NCBI GenBank assembly: GCA_029706075.1
Contig: JAINUG010000166.1
Coordinates: forward strand, 2,102,501 to 2,166,500
From: Aldrovandia affinis
Lineage: Eukaryota > Chordata > Actinopteri > Notacanthiformes > Halosauridae
Reading direction: 5' to 3'
DNA length: 64,000 nucleotides
A program made the position numbers and the translations under genes. Of this stretch, positions 43,001-56,134 are shown piece by piece. The stretch's first letter is position 1, and every line of letters starts with the position of its first letter. The notes below the pieces were generated by a model. That model had not been told where the DNA came from. It saw only the letters and a list, made by a program, of their open reading frames with translations, and searched no databases.

Positions 43001-43815
43001 CCTCGCCCTCACCGACGCGCGCTACAAACTGCCAGCGAGCTCGAGCGCCTTCCACACAAACTCCAGCATTGTAGGCTACACGCAGCCGGTCGGAACTTTT
43101 CAATCAATCGTTTTACTTTTCCGTAATGGCAAGCGAAGGATAAACGTGAAACAGTCGTTCCTGTAAGTGCGAAATGACATTTAGTCCTATCTTTGCGCCC
43201 ACTTTTCCAGTTAACCCAGTTTGACGTCAGCGAACTCGTTTCTGAACGCGACCATTAAAACTGACCAGCAAGCTAGCGAACATTTATTTGCTGCACAGCT
43301 GTGTTAAGCCAAGTTAGGCAACGTGTTAACGAAAGATATGATAGCCGATTGCTCCGTGTTTGCAGCTCGCAATCTAGATACAAATGTTAGAGGTCCCGGT
43401 TTAGTTTTACTTTTACTTTTATATGAATGAGAACGCTAGCTAGGAAGTTGGCTAACTTAGTTACGTACTGTTACGGAGTGAATTTCACAACTTGAATAAC
43501 GTTAACATTAACAAGGGAGCAAGCAAACCCGTTGGCAACCAACTGTTTACACCCTTTTCAAACAAGTGCAGGTAAACACATGGACAAATTGAATTAAAAA
43601 ATACCTTCTTCTCCAAATCGGTCGTACACATCCTTCTTCTTCGGGTCACTCAAGACATCGTAGGCCTCTGCGATCTCTTTAAATTTATCCTCCGCTCCGG
43701 CCGACTTGTTTTTATCTGGGTGGTATCGCAACGCTTGTTTACGGTAAGCTTTCCTTATTTCCTCCTCGCTAGCGCCTTTTTCAATACCCAACACGCTGTA
43801 GTAATCTTTACCCAT
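40066..43815 (-). CDS. dnajb1: DnaJ (HSP40) subfamily B member 1
   Basis: Class II J-domain co-chaperone that stimulates HSP70 ATPase activity in the cytosol and nucleus. Exons on the minus strand: 43815-43605, 42366-41774, 40299-40066 (TGA), 345 residues (human 340). Start [10 protein letters not shown] is the family N-terminus; an upstream in-frame ATG at 43824 would add MVK. J domain 1-70 with HPD at 32-34. Then a Gly/Met/Phe-rich linker ([14 protein letters not shown]; four GGM-type repeats). Two C-terminal substrate-binding domains follow with [14 protein letters not shown] and [10 protein letters not shown], and the dimerisation end [12 protein letters not shown]. It is head to head with TECR, as in human 19p13. 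An upstream heat-shock element suggests stress induction. The dnajb1a/b paralogue was not resolved. Confidence 0.96.
40462..40655. mobile_element. MITE, ACTGCCAAAATA family
   Basis: Left TACAGGTATAACTGCCAAAA and right ATTTTGGCAGTTACCTGTAT are inverted repeats around a GC-rich 120-bp core. It lies in DNAJB1 intron 2. Confidence 0.85.
41422..41572 (-). mobile_element. tRNA-derived SINE, family C
   Basis: Tail GCTATTTAGCAGACGCTTTT at left; body GTGAATGCATACATTTTTCA. B box GGATTGAACCC and a shortened head at right. It is in DNAJB1 intron 2. Confidence 0.88.
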
Positions 43816-44080
43816 TTTAACCATTTAGCATCCAATTTACAAGTATATACTCAATAAATAAAGGAACGTTTCCAAGTCGTCAGATTGTCAATCACAAACA
43901 CCCTCCAAATTCTCTGTAGAATGCCTGGCTGGATAACTGCGTAGCTGGCTAACGTTAGCTAGCGAACTAATTTGTACTCTGGCAGTTATGTCCGTTTCTC
44001 CGCCTCGCTCGCTTCACAGGCTAGTTTGTTAACGTTAGTCTACCAAGTCCACAACTCCGTGTTAATAATCACGAACCTCG

Positions 44081-44220
44081 TCGTTAACTATAAGACTGGA
44101 TGGACTCAACTTGTCAGCAATTTGGCAATAGCTCTGTGTCCGTCAATAGTCGTTTTTTTTTTTTTGTAATCGTGCAGAAAGTTCCAGAAATCTCCCCCAG
44201 GATCAAGAACCTTCCGAACG
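44081..44220 (-). promoter_or_regulatory. dnajb1: Heat-shock elements upstream of DNAJB1
   Basis: AGAAAGTTCCAGAAA at 44176-44190 is a perfect three-site HSF1 element (nGAAnnTTCnnGAAn). A further GAAnnTTC pair is at 44207-44214. The site is about 360 bp before the ATG. A weak TATA-like CTTATAGT (minus strand) lies near 44090. HSF1 sites are established in mammalian DNAJB1 promoters. Confidence 0.75.
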
Positions 44221-44397
44221 CATATTTCCCCTCGCGCACTCAGCTCTCCCCGCCCCTTTTACCCTGCGTCACGCCACGCCCCCCGTGTTTCGAGCCCGTT
44301 CAGTAGCGCGCAGGATTACGTCCGTACGCTCCAGACCCCCTGACGTCACCCACGCCCATTTCATTGTCACTCCCTCGTTTCTTCCCGGCGTCAATTT

Positions 44398-44620
44398 AAT
44401 TTACATTACATTACAGGCATTTGGCAGACGCTCTTATCCAGAGCGACGTACAACAAAGTGTTAACCGTAGTCAAGAACAGTTTAGCTGAAAGCCACCCTA
44501 GTGGGAAGTACAGTTCCTGGGTGCTAGGAGCAACCACATAGTTAAACTAGGACCCTGTAGGTAAATCTGTAGCTACAATTCAGAGGTAGCAATAAAGCAA
44601 CCTCATTAAGCATTAATAGG
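44398..44620 (-). mobile_element. LINE 3' end, type 2
   Basis: On the minus strand: GGTTGCTTTATTGCTACCTC, then TAACACTTTGTTGTACGTCG. CGCTCTGGATAAGAGCG, CTGCCAAATGCC and TGTAATGTAA follow. It is closely similar to the opposite-strand copy at 45490-45716. Confidence 0.82.
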
Positions 44621-45489
44621 GCTAGAACTTGAATTCCGCATGCATACACGTTGAGTTTATATCAAAAACTAAATCACATCATCCCTACGTGTTATTGTGA
44701 TACCTGGAAGTTTGGGGAAAACCTCTGGGTCTATGTGCCACCCCAGGGTAGCCCCATTACGTATTGACGACCCATGTTTACGGCTGGATATTAATGTATG
44801 CACCATTCCCATGGGCACAATGGCAGCGTCATACCTGCCACATTTTGATGATGAGCCGAGTTACAACCTCACTGTCGCCTCGTTCAAAAAGCAGTCAAAC
44901 CCGTCGCTTATTTGATTAGGAATCTCCCTTATCCAAGAGGAATCACTTCGCAGTGTACATTCGGCATTCATACTGGATAATCACAAAAGCAATTCGGGTT
45001 AAGTACATCGCTGAAGGAACGCGTCAGATGTGAGTTTATTCTGTTGAAACCACTGTTGATAATCACGACGAGTACTATTAAAATGATTAAGTGTTATTGT
45101 GCAACGCCCCCCTTTTTGCGTGCTAACTTACATTAATGTAACCCTTAACACAACGGACAGTGCCCATGTCCAAGGACAGTTATAGCAAGCAATCCAGCAA
45201 TCGATTTCCCGAAATGGATATTTAATTGACAGTTAAAGTGTGTGTCGTCATAGTGAAAATATATAGCTGCATCCAATCAGGCTGATTGGAGATACAGAGG
45301 TGTATGTACTGTAATCTCCCAAATAAAATACGATGGAAACGAAACGGTTGGGGTATTTATCTAATTATTCGCTCAATTTAGAGCAGGGGTAGTACTCACT
45401 ACTCTCCCCGTAGTCCGGTTTTTGTTAACTTAGGGACATAGTTGCTTAGTTTTACACATGTCTACACATGTTTATGTATTGTATTAGGC

Positions 45490-45716
45490 TTAGGCATTAT
45501 TTTCCGCACTGATTGCTTTATTGCTACCTTTGAATCGTGGCTACAGATTTACCTACAGGGTCCTAGTTTAACTATGTGGTTGCTCCTAGCACCTAGGAAC
45601 TGTACTTCCCACTAGGGTGGCTTTCAGCTAAACTGTTCTTGACTACGGTTAACACTTTGTTGTACGTCGCTCTGGATAAGAGCGTCTGCCAAATGCCTGT
45701 AATGTAATGTAATGTA
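45490..45716 (+). mobile_element. LINE 3' end, type 2 (inverted relative to 44398)
   Basis: TTGCTTTATTGCTACCTTTG and GGTTGCTCCTAGCACCTAGG lead to CGCTCTGGATAAGAGCG and TGTAATG repeats. It lies about 400 bp before the TECR start codon. Confidence 0.85.
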
Positions 45717-46039
45717 CAGAGCCACTAATCTGCGCGTCGTATCTCGACTGCGCAGATACGTGTTTACAGCGCGTGGAGCTGATACAGCGAGCTCGGTTAA
45801 CAGAGCTTCTTTGACATAACACGACAGGCCGTCCAAAGCACCTCCGTGGACCTGCGAAAATGTGACGCAACTCGGGGCTGCACGACGTTGACCGATATCT
45901 CTGCACCCCTATTAGCCAAAGCGCATCACTCCATTGTGGAATAGTCTCTTGCTATTCGCTGTTTCACAGGTAGCTAGACGATGCCCGTTGGCTCTCCGGT
46001 GGCCTACTGCGCAGATTGGCGACTGAGCATCCTCTCTTT

Positions 46040-46128
46040 CCATTGGACAATTCCGGAGCTCGCGCGTTCTCTGATTGGATACCGCGACTGTCAGACTGCG
46101 CGTGGGGAAGGGAGTTCAAACTGCCAAG
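46040..46128 (+). promoter_or_regulatory. tecr: TECR main promoter, paired CCAAT boxes
   Basis: Inverted CCAAT boxes (ATTGG) at 46042-46046 and 46074-46078 are 32 bp apart, a spacing common for NF-Y pairs. They are followed by GC-rich sequence and the ATG at 46129. No TATA box is seen, as expected for a housekeeping gene. Confidence 0.55.
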
Positions 46129-49100
46129 ATGAAGCACTATGAGGTAAGATAGCTAGCTAATATTAGTGGCAATATTGAAACCTTGTTCGGATATATTGTG
46201 TTTTGTATTTGGAATGGAATTCTCCCCCGTTTCATGAGCAATGTGGCAATATCAAATGGCTGATGTTGTTGTCCCCAAAAATGGTCAAATGGTGCAACAC
46301 AGGACGGTAGTAATATGTGGAAATCTGGTCGCTGTTGTCACAGCCAGGTTGATAGTTTAAGCTAGCCAGCTTGCTGACGTTAAACGGTAAGCCGTCACTG
46401 CGCGGCGCTTTGTCAGAGCTGCGAATATAAAGCGATATCATTCAAGTTCCCACAGACAAGCAAATCGATCAAAGCGTGTCCCGAATGTGCTGATTAACAA
46501 GCCAGCGCTCGTGTTTTGTGGTGCCAGCTACGATCGCTCACACACGTCGAGTCAATTCACTTGGAGGGGCGGTGCGACGCGACGTCCAGGCACTGTCCCG
46601 TGGAGTCAGCACAGCAGCACACCATTAGCTATCTAATCGCCAAGGCATATTCAATGCTAATTTAGCTAGCTAGTTCCAACGAGCACAGAGTGTCGTAATG
46701 GCTTCGGTGGTGCAACCAGGTTTCAAAGGTCCATTGACAGATTGTGATAACCTACCAATCTGGTTAATTAGTAGCTGCAATACAATGTTGCAGTGCCTCG
46801 TGGGCACGTTGGTTATTGAGCAGTGAGCTGGCTGGTGAATGCCGGTGCGGTATGAATCTGTCCCTTAGGCTGTCAATCCAGTTTAGCACTGCGGTGCAGT
46901 TAACTTGGAATGTTGTTGAGCTTGCCAGCTGTATGTTTTTTTTTATTACCAAGTACGTTGCCTAGCTTGGTAACTTCGAGATAACATAGCCTATAGGCCA
47001 ACGCAGGCCGAGATCACTAAAGGTTATTAAAAACGTTGCGGGGGGGGTTTTTCTACTGGAAGCGCGTAGTTGAACACTGGCTAATTTCTAAAATGTAAAC
47101 ATTTCTGTCATACTATTTGCAAGCAGTATATTCTTTAACGCATATGGAATGCCTGTTTCAGGAATTGCGAACATTTGCGAAAGGGCAAACGGCACAACAT
47201 GCCCCCCAAGTGACTTTTCAGACAGATTCACAAATTGTGATGTATGGTATGTAATATTACATATTTGTGATGAACGAGTTTGAAATGGCACAAATTACAC
47301 GATTACACCTTATTGACATTCTTACAAACAAAAGCATCTAATACATGCTGGTCTTGGTAAGAGTAAACACTATTATACACTCACTCATACTGACAGGACC
47401 ACTGCATTCCTGCAGCCGCAACAGGCGCTCAGCCCTGTTTTAACGCGGATATAAATACATTTCTCCGTGTAATCCTAGTCCCTTAGACAGTGCTAGCAGC
47501 TTCCATATTTACCCCTCTTTCATCAGCAAAAATCAAAAGGGCAAGTGAGATTTGGGGGTCCAGTGTTAGTTGTGTGACATAGATTGGCCTGACCAAAACT
47601 TGCATTTATGTCTAAAATAATTGATGAGATATGTTTGTTTAAATTGCGAATATGTCGGGCCTCGGCTAGTGTAGCAGTCTAACGCACTCGCATTGACTGG
47701 TGCTTTGCCAGTGTGAGCTGCCTATTGCAGTCACGTTTTGAAACCCGACTGTGCCAGACCAGCCCTGGCCAGGAGCCCCCGATCGGGGGCGGCATTTGGC
47801 TGTCTGCCCCAGGGCAAGGGTGAGCCGCCGGCACGAACCCACCGAGAAGCGCAAAGGGTGTCTCCAGAAGTAGGTGGGCGAGTTCCGTCTCGGAGGAGGC
47901 AGATCATTGTTGGCCTCAGGGAATTGGCTTGACCCGGAGGATAGGCGGTGAGTTCGTGGGAGAGGGAAACAAGAGGGATAAATAAATAAATAGAGGGTAC
48001 AATTGGCTACTAAATTGGGAGAAAAACTGGATAAAATCTGAAATAAATCATTAAAAAAATAAAATAATAATAATGAATATGTATCCATCTTGGTGGCAAT
48101 CCCGGCTCCATAAAGGGAACATCATGCTGTCTTATTAAACCTTTCTGGGTGCTCAAAATCATGAGTAGTATTGGTTTGTTTCAGGGGTGGATATCTGATT
48201 ATTGAAAAGGTTTGACCCATCCTGTCAAGGGGGTGTTGGTGGGGGGGCTTGTTGGAAAGGGAAGGGCCTATCCGCCGCAACTGCATCCGTTTAAACCAGG
48301 GGTGTCCAATCTTATCTGAGAAGGGCCGGTGTGGGTGCAGGCTTTTGTTCTAGCCCTGCACTAAAACACCTGATTCAACTAATTCACCAATCATGGTCTA
48401 CAATCAAGACCTTGATTAGTTTAATCATTTGTTTAGTGCTGGGCTAGAACAAAAGCCTGCACCCACACTGGCCCTCCTCGGATAAGATTGGACACCCCTG
48501 GTTTAAAGGATGCCTCATTTACTCAAGTGTGGCTTTTGAACTGTCTTGGTGAAGATAAAAACTGACACTTGCGTACAATTGTAAATCAGAAATAAGGGCC
48601 AAAGGTCTAACCATTGTCCGGTTAGAGTGGGCGTTTCCCTCGCGTTATTGATCAACCTGCTTGTCCCTGGCTTTAAACCGTGGTAGATAACATTACAGTT
48701 GTAACGAACAAAAACAGTAGAGTTTACCTGGCAGGATGTACAAACAAAACAATTTTTTTAATAAACGTAGGAACTAGTTTCCTTTTATACGCAACTCATT
48801 AGGAACACACAAGTGCAGTTAACTTGCAATAAGAAAACAATTTACGGTAAAACCAAAATACACTAAGTAGTGCAAAGACTCGGTGTTATTGCAGCCATTT
48901 ATAGCGTGTTTCCCAGGCATTGCAAGATCTGTTATGGAGTCTGCACAGAACAAATCACGGATGCGGGGCTCCGGGTATCGTAGCGGTCTAATGCACTCCG
49001 CCAGGAGTGCGAGCTGCCTACTGTAGTCACAGTTCGAAACCCGACCACGTTAAGGCCAATTTATACTTGACAGATTCGCCTGGACGGGAGGGGGCGCGCG

Positions 49101-51696
49101 GCAAAAGTGACGTAATTGCGGCCGAAACGACCGTTCGCTTAGGGTGCGTGCCCCTGTCCGCGCACCTCTCAAATTTCCTAACTACGTGTCTGCGGCCGCG
49201 CCAGCCGCAACACCTATATCGTTGATGATTGGTTGACTGGGGCGGGTTTTCCGTTTTCTAGTTCACCTTTTAACTGCTGTCGTGGAAATTAAAACTCAGC
49301 AGGATCAGAGAGAATTTCTTTAAACAGTATTAAAGCTTTAATTACGAGCAGCTGCACGGAGACCCGTGTCACACAGGACAGCGAATCTCCCGCCTTCAAA
49401 TTCAAATGGATATTTATATCCAACACAACGGAAGGGGAGGAAACAATCACAAGGGGGAAGTAACAGGGCGTTAACTTACAGGTAAATGAAGCTATGGGCT
49501 AACATGAAGATATAACAGGTTGTTAGAACAGCCTTCAAAGGGTCTTAAACCAATGGGAAGGAGGTTTCCTGCCGTGGGGGAAACGTTACAAAAGAACAAT
49601 GTTCCCTTGAAGTTGTGGGGCGAAAAGCCTTTTGTCTCTGACCGGACCACTCCGAACTGCAGTGTCACACCGAGTTAATTCGTGTCTACATCCCCTGTGG
49701 ATGTAGTCTAGCATCCCAACGTGATACAAAATTTCTTCCTCCACACTGCCTTTTAGAAAAATTGGAGAGCTTCAGTGACGAACGACTGTGCGAAGAGGTC
49801 AGAAAGTACAGGCAGTTATATGACTCCTCACTTCGCGATCACAAAGACAGCCAGATGGCAATTCATTTGTGGAAGGAAATAGCGGAAACGCTCAATAATG
49901 ACGAAGTGAATAGTAAGAATACGTATTAAATTAAGGTTTTTTTATCGTATGGCGGAAATCTACACTTTGCCCTATATCCCTCCTGTTCGTATTTTCCAAG
50001 TAGCACCGTGTTCATATATTTTGTGAGACAAGAAGACAATAAATATTTGGTCTTGTGAAATCTTGCATTCTTCCCTAAACCAACCAGAAAAAGGGTACGT
50101 TTCAAACTACAGCGTACACCGAACGTATTTGGACTGTGTGCAGTTCAGGGCACCACACTACAAGAAAGATATAGAAGCTCTTGAAAAAGTTAAAAGAAGG
50201 GCAACTAAACTGATACCTGGTATGAAAGGTAAAAGTTATGATGATAGACTTAAAGCCGGAGCAACAAGACGGCCTGTGCATTTCTACAATTGAATTGTGT
50301 AATAGCTATCCTCGGACTTGAAATACATGTATGTGGCTAGCTTTTCAATGAAGGAAGAAACACTTGCAGACAACTGTTTAAAAACTGTTCATTGTATCCA
50401 AACAGCCGTGCGCACGTTTAACGTACACTTTTAGGATAATTCAAACAAATAGAAGTAACATTACAGTACTGCCTAACTAGTGGCCCATGATTGTCTAATA
50501 TATCGCTTAATCATAGTTTTGATGTACTGTATTTAACTCAGATTGCAGTAGGATTGTACTGTATATAGAAAGATACTGTAATGTTGCCAAGACCAGAAAA
50601 CCTGATTTCATTTTTTAACTGTAATTTTTAACCATTTGGATTTACCATGTAGTCCATGCAATTTCCATAAAGTTAATAAAATAATTTTCATAAATGTGAT
50701 AAAAGTTATTCAAACTTACCAAAGGCCGCTTGGAAACGACGTTTGCAATATCTACACAAACAGCAACTCCTGCGACTCGGAAGGACGCAAACTTGCTTCA
50801 GAGAAAAGACTTCTCTTCTGCTGCGTCGAGACACCAGTGTGCCGAGAGCCCTTCAGTGGATGACGTAGTGACCTAACATGGCCAGCAGGTGGAGGCAAAA
50901 GCAATGCGCTCAGTTTGCCTCGAGCCCAGAAAATGAAACGAGTTCTGCCCAAATATGTCATGGGCTTGGCCGTAAAAGTGCTGCTCTGCTTTAATACGAC
51001 GCTCGTTTAAAGCCCTGGTCACACGAAACCGGGGAATGAGGAGCGTTATTGCCAGGGTGTACATTCCAGAAGTGCTGAACCTGTTTGGCTTCCCAGCCTT
51101 GCCAATGGCCCACATTTCCACAGGGCATGATATATATCTAAACTCGGTTTAGGCTACTGTTCCACGTCCGACAAGAATGGATTAAAATCAACTGCTTGGT
51201 TCTATCTTAAGTACAGACGGCCTTGCGACACTAAAGCCCCCTTTGCTGCCCCCCCCCTCCTCCATTTGTGAGCATAGCTAAGCACAAAGTGCTTTTCCTG
51301 GTGCTACATGCTAATGTTGCAGCACATTAGCGATATCAGCAAAGCCTGACTTCACCTGTCTCGAATAATCAACGGGGTCAGTTTCACATCGCCCTGTCCC
51401 AGCGTCACCCTTATCCCCCATCTTCTTGTCTTGTCTCCCTATCACCCCTCAACCTCTACCTGGACCCTGGGGGGGGGTGGTGAAGCACGGGGGTAGGATG
51501 TAACTAAGGGCACTGACCTGTCGCCGAGGGGAGATGCTGCTGAGCTTTTGGGTGGGGCTCGGGTTTCACTGCTCCAGATCCACAGCTGAGCCCGGCTCTC
51601 ATCGGCTCTTCCTCTCTCCATCTCTTCCTGTTTAGAAGGAACGAGGGATGAGCTGGGATGTGTCTGTCTGCACGAGTGAGTGTGTTACTCTGTGGG

Positions 51697-51735
<39 letters not shown>

Positions 51736-52250
51736 GGCCTGCTTCGTTCAGCCTGGTTATTTATACCCAGCAGCCTCCCGTGTTTACTGACACATCTGCG
51801 GGGGAAGTGAGAGGGAGGGGAGAGCTTCCAGAATAACTACAGCCCAGGGAGCAACACTATTACAGCCCTGTCCCCTCCTACCACCTTCACCGAATAACAC
51901 TAACACTCATACTGCCCCAGACTAACACTGACACTCACTCATACTGCCCCAGGGTAACACTGACACTCACACTGCCCCAGAGTAACACTGACACTCATAC
52001 TGCCCCAGAGTAACACTGACACTCACTCATACTGCCCCAGAGTAACACTGACACTCACACTGCCCCAGAGTAACACTGACACTCACTCACACTGCCCCAG
52101 AGTAACACTGACACTCATACTGTCCCAGAGCAACACTGACACTCACTCATACTGCCCCAGAGTAACACTGACACTCATACTGCCCCAGAGTAACACTGAC
52201 ACTCATACTGCCCCAGAGTAACACTGACACTCACTCATACTGCCTCAGAG

Positions 52251-52295
<45 letters not shown>

Positions 52296-52342
52296 ACGTG
52301 CATTTGTACATGTAAGCATTTGTGTGTGAGTGGAAACATCGT

Positions 52343-52399
<57 letters not shown>

Positions 52400-55220
52400 T
52401 GTGTGTGTGTGTGTGTGTGTGGGAGTGCAGGGATGCATACCTGTATTGTGTGGTGGAGATTTTCTCCACACTTAGACTCTTCTCCCAGGCTGTGTTTGTG
52501 AGGCGCTGTTTGTTCCCAGCCGGAGCAGCGATGATCAGCATCAGATCCAGCAGCAGCCCGTCTGTGAGGGAGGGAGTGAGGGAGGGCGGGCGGGCGGACG
52601 GACGGACAGGGCAGGGGAGTATTTTCAATCCTTTTAATCCTGGCAGTAATCTCAGTCCTGTCAGCTGTGTGCCCTTTGTCTGTGCCCCGCCCCCGCCCGG
52701 GCACATTCTGAACATGCCCCCCCATCACGCGCCGCTCAAAATAATAGGCAGCATTCTCTCTTGCCAACTGTGGGGCTCACACCCTCTCTCGAGACACTCC
52801 CAAGCCCCCTCCCCTTCCACTGTGTGGGGCTCCCATACCACCCCTCTATTGTCCCATCGCCTCCTTGCTGCCACCATCCCAGTGCCTGCCCCGCCCACCT
52901 CAACAGAGAACAGTGTGTTGTCCATGTCCTTTGACCTCCATTCAGAGAAAGCTCTGTGTGTGTGTGTCTGCACTTATGTGTCACTCATTGGGTGGGGTGG
53001 ATTCCAGTGGGCCTGCCCTATGGTGGGAGGGGTGGTACTCAGCCAATTTTGAACTGAGCTGTGACCTGTGTCTTGCTGGTGTGTCACCTCCCTTATTGTT
53101 TGACAGTGTGGCTGTTTTTCGCAGACAGCTGAAATGTACGGGACGGAACATTGCAGAGGAGGCTTAGAGAGATTTGACAGAGGCACGTTTCTGAAGCTCT
53201 CCGACGGCTCTGATGTTGACTGGAAAAGGCCATTGCTCCAGGCCGTGAACAATAGCGCTCCAACCGTGAAGGGTTCTGGTGGTTCTGTAGTGGCGTGGGG
53301 GGCATTTTCCTGCCATTGTTCGGGTGCTCTCATACCTTCAGAAGGCATGGTCGACGTCAATTGTTACCTATTGGTACCGATTGATCATCTTCACCCATTA
53401 CATTACATTACATTACAGGCATTTAGCAGACGCTCTTATACAGAGCGACTTACAGTTTACATTTCTTTACAATTCATTTATACAGCTGGATATTAACTGA
53501 AGCAATTCAGGTTAAGTGCCTTGCTCAAGGGTACAACGGCAGTGGTCCCACCTGGGGATTGAACCTGCAACCTTAACGTTACAAGCCCAGTTCCCTAACC
53601 ACTCTACCACACCGCCGCCCACCCCACCTTTGAAGCATTTCTTTGCTGCAGAGACGGGTGTCGAGATGACGATGCCCTCTTCCACAGTCCTAGGGCAGTC
53701 GCCAAATTGTTTGAGCAGCATGACACCGTCGGTGTTCATATGGCGGGGCCTTCTCCTGGCCAATCTGAACTGGGCATTTGTGGGATATTCTGGAAAGACA
53801 CCTGAGGCAGCGTTCTTCACTTCTTCACTTCACTTCTTCTTCCTCCTGCAGGACTGCAGACGCTGGTAGACTCTGTGCCACGGCGCATGCAGGCCACACT
53901 GGCCACAGCTGGTGGCCCAGCACCCTATTGTAAGCCTCTGTATATAAGAACATAAGAATACATAATGACGAGAACGGGTTGTTCAGCCCATCTAGGCTTG
54001 TCATGACCTAATCTAAAGAGTATCTAGTACTGCATCTAGCCTGGACTTGAATAGCCCAAGCGTTTCTGCCTCTACTACCCGACCTGGCAAGCTGTTCCAG
54101 GCATTCACAACTTTCTGTGTAAAGAAAAACATCCTAATATCTGTGCGGAATTTGCCTTGAACGAATTTCCACCTGTGGCCTCTTGTTCTACTGACCCCAC
54201 TTATCTTAAAAAATCTTTGGTATTTTACTTTGTTAATCCCTTTTAGGAATTTCAAAACCTCAATCAAATCCCCCCCTAAGTCTCCGTTTGCTAAGTTTAA
54301 ATAGATTGAGTGCCGTTCATCTAGGCCAGTCTATCATCATAACTTTGACCTTTCATACCAGGTATCAGTTTAGTTGCCCTTCTTTGGACTTTTTCAAGAG
54401 CTTCTATATCTTTCTTGTAGTGCGGTGCCCAGAACTGTGAGGTCTGACAAAGGCATTGTATAACATTAATATAACCTCCTTTGATTTATACTCATGATTT
54501 ATACATGGGAGTTTCCCATTTGTATGTTCACTCGCTGTTTGATCTCACCAAAAGCACTCACCTCAGCCAGATGAAGACCTCTGTGGAAGAGGACTGCAGT
54601 CCGGCCACACCAGGAAATGGCAGCTGGCAACACAGGGTTCGAAGGGCAAGGGGCTCTTATCTTAACGCTTCTGAATCGACAGAGGCCGTAGGATTGATGG
54701 GATTACGATTACGATTGGGAATGCTATTGGGAAGAGAAAGTCAGAGATTTTTTTTTTTTTTTAAAGGATAATAATTAAACACATTTCAGGGGCGTCAAAC
54801 AGTGGGCAGGCTCATGATGTCACTCAGACTCGCGATACTCTCCTAGCCAATGACAAGGGGAGGGGGAGGTAGAGAAGGTACTCTCCTAGCCAATGACAGA
54901 GGGAGGGGGAGGTGGAGAAGGTACTCTCCTAGCCAATGACAGAGGGAGGGGGAGGTGGAGAAGGTACTCTCCTAGCCAATGACAGAGGGAGGGGGAGGTG
55001 GAGAAGGTACTCTCCTAGCCAATGACAGAGGGAGGGGGAGGTGGAGAAGGTACTCTCCTAGCCAATGACAGAGGGAGGGGGAGGTGGAGAAGGTGGCGGT
55101 GGAGAAGGTACAGGGCATAAGGATGGAGGCTGTGGGAAATTATGAGGGTGTTGGGAGAGCAGTGGGGGGTTGACTAAGCTGTGACAGTCTAGAGCATTAT
55201 CACCCCCCAGAGGGTGTGAG

Positions 55221-55258
<38 letters not shown>

Positions 55259-55350
55259 TGAGCGAGCGCGTATGTGTGTGTGTGCGAGCATGTAGGTGTG
55301 AGTGATTAGGTTTGTGTGTGAGCGTGCGTGTGTGTGAGTGAGCGCGTATG

Positions 55351-55401
<51 letters not shown>

Positions 55402-55733
55402 CGTGACGGCATATGTCACGGAAATAAATAATAATAATAATAATAAAAAATATGATTACTGTTATAACATGGGTGCAGAGAAATGTAAGGCTCATTAGGA
55501 TGTGTGGGGCTCACTGGGAGGTCTGGAGCCCTGAAGGGAGGAGTCAGCGGGCTGGGGGCGGGGGGGGTGGGGGGTTAAATTTAGCCGCGTGGTCAGTAAG
55601 TATCTGCACATCTCACATTTCCTGTCCGATGGCACAGCTATTCAGGTGTCCTCTTCCTCTAATCTGTCCTGCCAACGTTGTCCACGCCACGCGCACTCGT
55701 CCCAGAGCTACGACAGAGGGAGAGGGAGAGAGA

Positions 55734-55786
<53 letters not shown>

Positions 55787-56072
55787 AGGGAGCCGTCTGA
55801 CTTCCTGCTTTATTTTGTCTTTGAATAGTTTTTCTCTTCAGTTTCTCTTGCCTGGGGAGGCATCTTTTGTGCGGGATCTTGAGGAGAGGGTGGGGGGGAA
55901 GGGATCGGACACAGGGAGCGTTTGGAGTGCCGTTGCCGGTGCACAGGGGAAACCCGGGGTTATATAAAGCAGGGGGAGAGAGGGAGAGGAAGGAGGGGCA
56001 GGCTTATTTCTGCAGCTGACAGCGCGTCTGGGAGACTGGTAGGAGAGGAGAGAGAGAGAGAGAGGGCACGGG

Positions 56073-56134
<62 letters not shown>

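Noticed and set aside
43822..43824. Upstream ATG for DNAJB1 (adds MVK)
   Set aside because: The family N-terminus is MGKDYY and begins at 43815; the upstream ATG is kept only as an alternative.
51888..52252. Regularly spaced repeats resembling a CRISPR array
   Set aside because: Units are contiguous without unique spacers in a vertebrate intron; this is a minisatellite.
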